DNA from: an uncultured Lachnospiraceae bacterium
GTDB lineage: Bacteria > Bacillota_A > Clostridia > Lachnospirales > Lachnospiraceae
DNA length: 12,105 nucleotides
NCBI GenBank assembly: GCA_910587905.1
Contig: CAJUOF010000354.1
Location: 1-12,105 of the forward strand
Reading direction: 5' to 3'
Part shown: piece after piece, positions 7,312 to 12,105 of the stretch
Numbering within the stretch: the first letter of the stretch is position 1
Layout of the letters: each line of letters begins with the position of its first letter
Made by a program: the position numbers and the translations under genes
The notes under the pieces: model-generated
What the model was told of the DNA's origin: nothing
The model's input: only the letters and a program-made list of their open reading frames with translations
Database searches by the model: none

Positions 7312-7376
7312 GGCTTCTTTCCCCAAAACCAACCGCCTCCGGACCCGGCCGTTTCCGGCGCACGCCCCCATAACAA

Positions 7377-7408
7377 GGCCGCCGGGGACATGCCCGGCGG
7401 CCCTTTTT
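7377..7408. terminator. GC-rich stem-loop between binding protein and regulator genes
   Basis: GGCCGCCGGG (7377-7386) pairs perfectly with CCCGGCGGCC (7393-7402) around a 6-base loop. On the + strand it is followed by CTTTTTCG; on the - strand, the direction of the operon, the trailing sequence is TTGTTAT, a weak U tract. It lies about 40 bases past the binding-protein stop codon. It probably ends or attenuates most transport transcripts and protects the abundant binding-protein mRNA, with some read-through into the regulator genes. Confidence 0.6.
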
Positions 7409-7441
7409 CGATCCGTTCCCGCAGGAAATCCGAATCCTTGT

Positions 7442-9289
7442 CTATTTGGTGAGAACGGAAACGCCCGTATCCGTCACGGCACCGCCCAGGTCCTCGCCCT
7501 CGAGAGCCCTCACGCAGGCTTCCACACCCATGGTGCCCATCACGTCAGGATTCTGAGCCATGGTGCAGAGCAGATGTCCGTCCTCGATCAGGTTTAGGAT
7601 GGCGTCAGACTTGTCAAAGCCCACGCCGATGATCCCGGAGCCATTGGCTTTGATGGCATTACCGACACCAGTGGTAGCGCCCTCATTCGCGCCGAAAATG
7701 CCGACCACGCCCTGGGTAATGTAATTCTCGGCAATGGTCTGGGACTTGGCCGCATCACCCTCGCCATACTGAGTCTCCAGAAGGGTGTAGCCCTTGCCCT
7801 CAAAAGCCTCCCTGAAGCCGGCTTCCCGGTTCACCGTGGAATCAGTGGAAGCGTTGATGTTGACGATGCCGATGTTGCCAGAAGTCACGTTGGCCGCTTC
7901 CAGAGCCTTGAGAAGCTCCTCGCCGGCCGTCTTGCCCGCCGCCTTGTTGTCAGTGGAGAAGGTGGCTTCCGCCTCCAGGTTCGCAGGAGAGTCCACATAG
8001 ACGATCTTGATGCCCGCCGCCTGCGCTTCCTTCAGTGCGGAAGTGATGGAGTCCGGGCCGTTGGCCGCCACCATGATGGCGTCATACTTGCCGGCCACCG
8101 CATTGTTCACACACTCGATCTGCTGTGCGTCGTCCTTGCTGTTGGGAGCCATGAAAGTCACTTCCACGCCCAGCTCCTTGGCCTTCGCCTGGGCGCCCTC
8201 ATTTAAGCTGACCCAGTGCTGGTCCACGGAGTCCATGGTGATCAGGGCGATCTTCCAGGCCTTGCTGGCCGTGACGTCAGAGCTGCCGCCCTCACTGCTG
8301 CCCCCGCCAAGAGTGTCCTTCGTCAGGACAGACACGCCGGTGTCCGTCACCTTGCCGCCCAGGCTCTCGCCGTTCACGGCGGCAACAGCGGCCTTCACGC
8401 CCTCATAACCCATCACGTCGGGATTCTGAGCCATGGTGCAGAGCAGATAACCGTCGGCGATCAGGTTCTGGATGGCATCGGACTTGTCAAAGCCCACGCC
8501 GATCACGTCAGAGTTTGAAGCCTTGATGGCGTTTCCGGTTCCGGTGGTGGAACCCTCATTGGTTCCGAAGATGCCGACCACGCCCTGGGTGATGTAATTC
8601 TCGGCAATGGTCTGGGACTTGGCCGCATCCCCCTCGCCGTACTGCGTCTCCAGAAGGGTGTAGCCCTTGCCCTCGAAAGCCGAGCGGAAGCCCTCCTCAC
8701 GGGCCACGGCCGTCTCGGTGGAAGCGTTGACATTGACGATACCGATGTTGCCGGAGGTGATGTTCGCCGCCTCCAGGGCCTTAATCATCTCCTCGCCGGC
8801 GATCTTGCCCGCCGCCTTGTTGTCGGTGGAGAAGGTCGCCTCGGCGTCCACGTTGGCCGGAGAGTCCACATAGACGATCTTGATGCCCGCCTGCTGCGCT
8901 TCCTTCAGTGCGGAAGAGATGGCGTCAGGACCGTTGGCCGCCACCATGATGGCGTCATACTTGCCGGCCACCGCATTGTTCACGCACTCGATCTGCTGTG
9001 CGTCGTCCTTCATGTTGGGGGCAAGCAGCGTCACCTCCACGCCAAGCTCCGAGGCAGCCTTCTGAGCGCCCTCATTCAGGTTCACCCAGTGCTGGTCCAC
9101 CGAATCCATGGTGATCAGGGCAATCCTCACGTCGCCGGAAGCGCCCTGGGTTTCCGGAGCCTTGCTCTCCTCCTTCTGTTCTGCGCCCTCCGTGGGGGCC
9201 TCCGTCTCCTTCTTGTCACCGCCACAGCCGGCAAGAGCCGCCGTCACCATGACGAGAACACAGAGCATAGCCAATACCTTTCTTTTCAT
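7442..9289 (-). CDS. Lipoprotein with two tandem sugar-binding (Peripla_BP_4/RbsB-like) domains
   Basis: Extracellular, membrane-anchored substrate-binding component of the CUT2 transporter. Residues 1-22 form a lipoprotein signal peptide with lipobox LAGC and acylated Cys22, followed by an acidic Glu/Lys/Pro-rich spacer to about residue 52. Two complete RbsB-like domains follow, at 55-324 and 346-615, joined by a Gly/Ser-rich linker (GGGSSEGGSSDVTASKA). They align without gaps at an offset of 291 residues, with about 43 differences in 270 by hand count (about 84% identity). Likely ligand motifs are kept in both: DSVDQHW, AANGPD, YVDSPAN, GFDKSD, AQNPDVMG. Usual family members have a single domain and about 320-370 residues, so 615 is nearly double. 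AAAAGGAGG precedes ATG 9289 by 6 bases, suggesting high expression. The sugar bound cannot be told from sequence. Confidence 0.93.
   Translation of the reverse strand: MKRKVLAMLCVLVMVTAALAGCGGDKKETEAPTEGAEQKEESKAPETQGASGDVRIALITMDSVDQHWVNLNEGAQKAASELGVEVTLLAPNMKDDAQQIECVNNAVAGKYDAIMVAANGPDAISSALKEAQQAGIKIVYVDSPANVDAEATFSTDNKAAGKIAGEEMIKALEAANITSGNIGIVNVNASTETAVAREEGFRSAFEGKGYTLLETQYGEGDAAKSQTIAENYITQGVVGIFGTNEGSTTGTGNAIKASNSDVIGVGFDKSDAIQNLIADGYLLCTMAQNPDVMGYEGVKAAVAAVNGESLGGKVTDTGVSVLTKDTLGGGSSEGGSSDVTASKAWKIALITMDSVDQHWVSLNEGAQAKAKELGVEVTFMAPNSKDDAQQIECVNNAVAGKYDAIMVAANGPDSITSALKEAQAAGIKIVYVDSPANLEAEATFSTDNKAAGKTAGEELLKALEAANVTSGNIGIVNINASTDSTVNREAGFREAFEGKGYTLLETQYGEGDAAKSQTIAENYITQGVVGIFGANEGATTGVGNAIKANGSGIIGVGFDKSDAILNLIEDGHLLCTMAQNPDVMGTMGVEACVRALEGEDLGGAVTDTGVSVLTK
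7445..8254 (-). repeat. Internal gene duplication, copy 2 (second binding domain)
   Basis: These 810 bases encode residues 346-615 of the binding lipoprotein. They match copy 1 (8318-9127) at a constant 873-base offset with no indel that I can find. Long stretches are nearly identical, for example around 7700-7800 against 8573-8673. Differences concentrate near the C-terminal end of the domain. Confidence 0.9.
8318..9127 (-). repeat. Internal gene duplication, copy 1 (first binding domain)
   Basis: These 810 bases encode residues 55-324 of the binding lipoprotein and are the partner of 7445-8254. The linker-coding bases 8255-8317 lie between the copies, so the repeat unit including linker is 873 bp, or 291 codons. 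Confidence 0.9.
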
Positions 9290-9342
9290 GTTGTTCCTCC
9301 TTTTTTTATATTGCTTATCCGCCTTAAGCGGTTCAGCTCCAT

Positions 9343-10359
9343 TTAAGCTTTCTTCCTTCTCCCGAACTGGCCGTTACGCACCACCACGTCCAGAAGCACG
9401 GCACAGACCACGATGATGCCGATGACCAGCCGCTGGATGCCCACCTGGGCGCCGATCATGTTGAGACCGTTCTCAAGAGTCTGCCACACGGCCGAGCCCG
9501 CCAGGGTGCCGAGAAGAAGTCCGGTGCCCCCCAGGGGAGAGACGCCGCCGATAACGCCTGCGGCCACGCCGTACATCTCATAGCTGATTCCTGCCTCCAT
9601 GTTTCCCATGCCGGCCTGGGCACAGAGGATCAGGCCCACCAGCCAGGAACAGACGGCGCTGACCAGATACACCTTGGTGGTGGTCGCCACGATGTTGACG
9701 CCGGATAACTTCGCCGCATCAATGTTGGAACCGATGGCGTAAATATGCCGGCCCGTCCTGGTCTTGGACAGGATAAAGAACATGATGACAAAAACGATGA
9801 GCGCAATCCAGAACGCATTGTAAATCTTTAACACCGAGCCATAGTAGAAAAAATTCTGGAAGGCGTCCCCCGCCTCCTTGCCGATCCCCGTGGTGATGGC
9901 GTCAGTGTTGCGGTTCCCGTTCACCATGTAGGCGATGCCCCTCGCCACAAACATGGTGCCAAGAGTGGCGATGAAGGGGGGCAGACGGAACTTTCCGACC
10001 AAGAACCCGTTGATCAGGCCCACGGCCAGGCAGCTCAAGAGGGCGACCAGAAGCGCCACCGCCGGGTGGAACGCCTTCGCCATCATGGTAGCGCTGATCA
10101 TGGCGCTCATGCCGACCATGGAACCGATGGAGAGGTCAATGTTCCCCGTGATCAGGATAAAGCTCTGGGCGATTCCGATCAGCAGGTACTTGGACATGGA
10201 CCGCAGCAGGTTCATGATGTTCTGCCCGGAAAACACCGTCGGCTCAATGAGGCCGAAGGCCACGTAGAGAATGATAAACCCCGCAAAAGCCGTCAGTGCG
10301 GCTCCCATCCCACGGATCCCGAGCAGCCGCTTCCAGGGATTTTGTTTTTTCGTATTCAT
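9343..10359 (-). CDS. CUT2-type sugar ABC transporter permease (RbsC-like)
   Basis: Membrane channel subunit of 338 residues (BPD_transp_2 family), expected to form a dimer with the ATPase encoded upstream and to take sugar from the tandem binding lipoprotein. Family landmarks are GNIDLSIGSMVG in the first half, PPFIATLGTMFVARGIAYM in the middle, the cytoplasmic YAIGSNIDAAKLSGVN segment that contacts the ATPase, and AGVIGGVSPLGGTG in the last third. About eight to ten hydrophobic segments are visible, and the tail is basic (GRRKKA). ATG 10359 follows GGAGGGAG. That ribosome binding site adjoins the stop codon of the ATPase gene, 15 bases away, so the two are translated as an operon pair. A gap of 53 bases without a terminator leads to the binding-protein gene. 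Length and motifs are normal for the family. Confidence 0.92.
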   Translation of the reverse strand: MNTKKQNPWKRLLGIRGMGAALTAFAGFIILYVAFGLIEPTVFSGQNIMNLLRSMSKYLLIGIAQSFILITGNIDLSIGSMVGMSAMISATMMAKAFHPAVALLVALLSCLAVGLINGFLVGKFRLPPFIATLGTMFVARGIAYMVNGNRNTDAITTGIGKEAGDAFQNFFYYGSVLKIYNAFWIALIVFVIMFFILSKTRTGRHIYAIGSNIDAAKLSGVNIVATTTKVYLVSAVCSWLVGLILCAQAGMGNMEAGISYEMYGVAAGVIGGVSPLGGTGLLLGTLAGSAVWQTLENGLNMIGAQVGIQRLVIGIIVVCAVLLDVVVRNGQFGRRKKA

Positions 10360-10374
10360 ATCGTTTCTCCCTCC

Positions 10375-11886
10375 TTAATGACTGGCAATCTTTTTATTTT
10401 CAAACGAAGTGGCCAAGGTCAAAATCTCGTTCTGCGTGGTCTCCTTCGCCATCACCTCGCCGGTAATCCGGCCATCGCACATGACGATGATCCGGTCCGC
10501 AACCCCCATGACCTCCGGCATCTCCGAGGAGACGATGACCACGGCGATCCCCTGCTTCTTGAGCTCGTTGATCAGGTTGTAAATTTCCACCTTGGCTCCC
10601 ACGTCGATGCCCCTGGTGGGTTCGTCAAAGATCACCACCCGGGAATTTCTCGCCAGCCATTTGCCGACGACCACCTTCTGCTGGTTTCCGCCGGACAGAT
10701 TTCCGGCGTCAATGTCCACGCCGGGCGTCTTGATCCTTAAATTCTCCACCGCCTCGTCGCAGAGCTTCTGCTCCTTCCCACGGCTCACCACCCCCAGGCC
10801 CGTGCAGACCAGATCCAGGTTGGGAAGGGCCAGATTCTGCCGGATACTTAACTTCGTGCAGAGCCCGTCCTTCTTCCGGTCCTCCGGCGCCAGCACCACG
10901 CCGTTTTTGATGGCGTCCATGGGACAGCGGATCTTCACTTCCTTCCCGTCCACGAAAATCTCCCCGCTCTCCTTGGGATCCGCCCCGAAGATCGCCCTGG
11001 TGGTCTCGGTCCTCCCAGCACCCATCAGCCCGGCAAAGCCGACGATCTCCCCTTCATATACCGAAAAACTGATGTCCCGAACCATCTTTCCGGCGTTTAA
11101 ATTCTTTACCTCAAAAATCTTCTTGCCCTTCTCACACTCCACATGGGGGAACTTCTCCTTGATCTCCCGGCCCACCATGTTTGCGATAATCTCGTCCATG
11201 GTCATGTCCGCAAAATCCCGGCAGGTGATATACTGGCCGTCCCGCATGATGGTGACCCGGTCCACGATATGCTGGAGCTCCTCCAGCCGGTGAGATATGT
11301 AGACGATCCCGTGTCCCTCCTCCTTGAGCTGGTGGATGATGCGGAACAAATCGTCGATCTCCCTGGCAGTCAGGGCCGAGGTGGGTTCGTCCATGATCAG
11401 GACCTTGGCATTGATGGAGAGGGCCTTTGCGATCTCCACCATCTGCTGCTTGGACACGGGAAGGTCGCCGACGATCTGCCTGGGGCTGATGTCGATCTTC
11501 AGCTCGCTTAAGATCCTGCCCGCCTCCTCCTCCATCTTCGCATTGTTGAGGGCAAAAGTCCCCTTGACCTCCCGGCCGAGGAACATGTTCTCCGCCACCG
11601 ACAGGTGCCTGCACATATTCAATTCCTGGTGGATGATGGCCACCCCGGCCGCCTGGGCCTGCTTGGGCGTCATGTCCCCGTACTCCTGTCCGAAAATGCG
11701 CACGGTCCCACCGTCCCTCGTATAGACGCCGCTGAGGATTTTCATCAAGGTCGATTTTCCGGCGCCGTTTTCCCCCAGAAGAGCCATGACCTCCCCGGCC
11801 CGAAGCTCAAACTGCACGTTGTCAAGCGCCTTCACTCCCGGAAAACTCTTGCTGACGTTTTCCATGGAAACAATTACATCCTGCAT
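10375..11886 (-). CDS. CUT2-type sugar ABC transporter ATPase (RbsA/MglA-like)
   Basis: Cytoplasmic energy-coupling subunit of 503 residues with two fused ABC domains, the normal size and layout for RbsA/MglA-type proteins. Domain 1 has an intact P-loop GENGAGKST (38-46), Q-loop Gln87, the atypical signature LPVSKQQ (142-148), Walker B with D166-E167 and switch His199. Domain 2 has the family-typical altered P-loop GLMGAGRT (286-293), canonical LSGGNQQ (397-403) and FDEPT (420-424). It is therefore a functional ATPase, in contrast to its degenerate relative encoded at the end of the locus. It is the first gene of the transport unit. GGGGTGAGAGA precedes ATG 11886, a weaker ribosome binding site than the permease and binding protein have. 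Family and architecture are certain; the sugar is not determined. Confidence 0.94.
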   Translation of the reverse strand: MQDVIVSMENVSKSFPGVKALDNVQFELRAGEVMALLGENGAGKSTLMKILSGVYTRDGGTVRIFGQEYGDMTPKQAQAAGVAIIHQELNMCRHLSVAENMFLGREVKGTFALNNAKMEEEAGRILSELKIDISPRQIVGDLPVSKQQMVEIAKALSINAKVLIMDEPTSALTAREIDDLFRIIHQLKEEGHGIVYISHRLEELQHIVDRVTIMRDGQYITCRDFADMTMDEIIANMVGREIKEKFPHVECEKGKKIFEVKNLNAGKMVRDISFSVYEGEIVGFAGLMGAGRTETTRAIFGADPKESGEIFVDGKEVKIRCPMDAIKNGVVLAPEDRKKDGLCTKLSIRQNLALPNLDLVCTGLGVVSRGKEQKLCDEAVENLRIKTPGVDIDAGNLSGGNQQKVVVGKWLARNSRVVIFDEPTRGIDVGAKVEIYNLINELKKQGIAVVIVSSEMPEVMGVADRIIVMCDGRITGEVMAKETTQNEILTLATSFENKKIASH

Positions 11887-11928
11887 TCTCTCACCCCTTC
11901 ATACCGACTTTCCACTTTTTGTCGTGCA

Positions 11929-11944
11929 GGGAACGAAGCTTCCC
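11929..11944. promoter_or_regulatory. Palindromic site in the leader of the transport operon
   Basis: GGGAACGAAGCTTCCC contains the arms GGGAA and TTCCC and the inner perfect palindrome GAAGCTTC. It lies between the candidate promoter and the ATPase start. It could be an operator for the response regulator or another repressor, or a small RNA hairpin. Nothing in the sequence identifies the binding protein. Confidence 0.3.
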
Positions 11945-11952
11945 ATATGACA

Positions 11953-11981
11953 AGTATAACAAATATAATCGAATACAAAAG
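11953..11981 (-). promoter_or_regulatory. Candidate promoter of the transport operon (extended -10)
   Basis: On the - strand TATACT (11958-11953) is preceded by TG one base upstream (11961-11960), making an extended -10 element. The -35 region (CTTTTG, 11981-11976) is poor, which fits a promoter that needs an activator such as the AraC-type regulator encoded downstream. The resulting leader is about 60 bases. The rest of the upstream region, 11982-12072, is AT-rich and I see no gene in it. Confidence 0.45.
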
Positions 11982-12072
11982 AGGGGAGGAATTTTGTTTT
12001 GAGGGGGGATTTTATATATCTTTTACATTCGGATGGGTAAAAACAAGATAATTTCCGTTATTATGACGGCAG

Positions 12073-12105
12073 AGATCGGAAGAGCACACGTCTGAACTCC
12101 AGTCA
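12073..12105 (+). other. Illumina TruSeq adapter sequence (assembly artefact)
   Basis: The last 33 bases begin AGATCGGAAGAGC and continue exactly as the standard TruSeq read-1 adapter to the end of the contig. This is synthetic DNA left from library construction, not part of the genome. Genomic sequence ends at or before 12072. Confidence 0.98.

Noticed and set aside
7247..7363. N-terminal extension of the response regulator
   Set aside because: It would contain the promoter boxes at 7282-7311, and receiver domains of this type start right at MLRVMIADDE.
7442..9289. The double binding domain as an assembly error
   Set aside because: The copies differ at many positions (about 43 residues) and are joined by a unique in-frame Gly/Ser linker, which a collapsed or duplicated read path would not create; long reads would still settle it.
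1..12105. CRISPR array, tRNA or rRNA genes
   Set aside because: No short regularly spaced repeats and no tRNA or rRNA-like sequence were seen on either strand by eye.

Overview
The window looks like a contig from a GC-rich member of the Clostridia, most likely a gut-type Lachnospiraceae. That placement rests on protein style (CUT2 sugar transporter next to a YesM/YesN-type two-component system, strong AGGAGG ribosome binding sites, an IS1634-type transposase) and is inference, not a database result. The host genes are visibly GC-rich; the insertion sequence at the left end is clearly AT-richer.

Left end (1-1926): one apparently complete insertion sequence with an intact DDE transposase of about 570 residues, imperfect terminal inverted repeats, a protective terminator-like hairpin near the left end, and a terminator overlapping the last transposase codons. 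The contig starts at the IS tip, as expected when an assembly breaks at a repeat. Next comes a gene-free stretch (1927-2273) holding a roughly 200-bp imperfect palindrome.

Middle left (2274-3212, + strand): a DUF368/PopT-type membrane protein (family of undecaprenyl-phosphate translocases). Its 3' end overlaps the convergent gene by about 164 bp.

Right part (11886 down to 3049, all - strand): six genes forming one functional locus. In transcription order they are a CUT2 (RbsA/MglA-like) ATPase, an RbsC-like permease, a lipoprotein with two tandem sugar-binding domains, an AraC-type response regulator, a short membrane histidine kinase, and a full-length RbsA-like protein in which the nucleotide-binding motifs of both ABC domains are destroyed. 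A hairpin and a good promoter between the binding protein and the regulator split this into a transport unit and a signalling unit. The kinase has almost no extracellular domain, so it probably gets its signal from a partner. The obvious candidates are the double-headed binding protein, the permease, and the dead ATPase encoded last. My reading is a transporter-coupled sugar-sensing module with a pseudo-ATPase; this is the most interesting content of the window.

Right end: 12073-12105 is Illumina TruSeq adapter, not biology, so the sequence beyond the operon promoter region is unknown.
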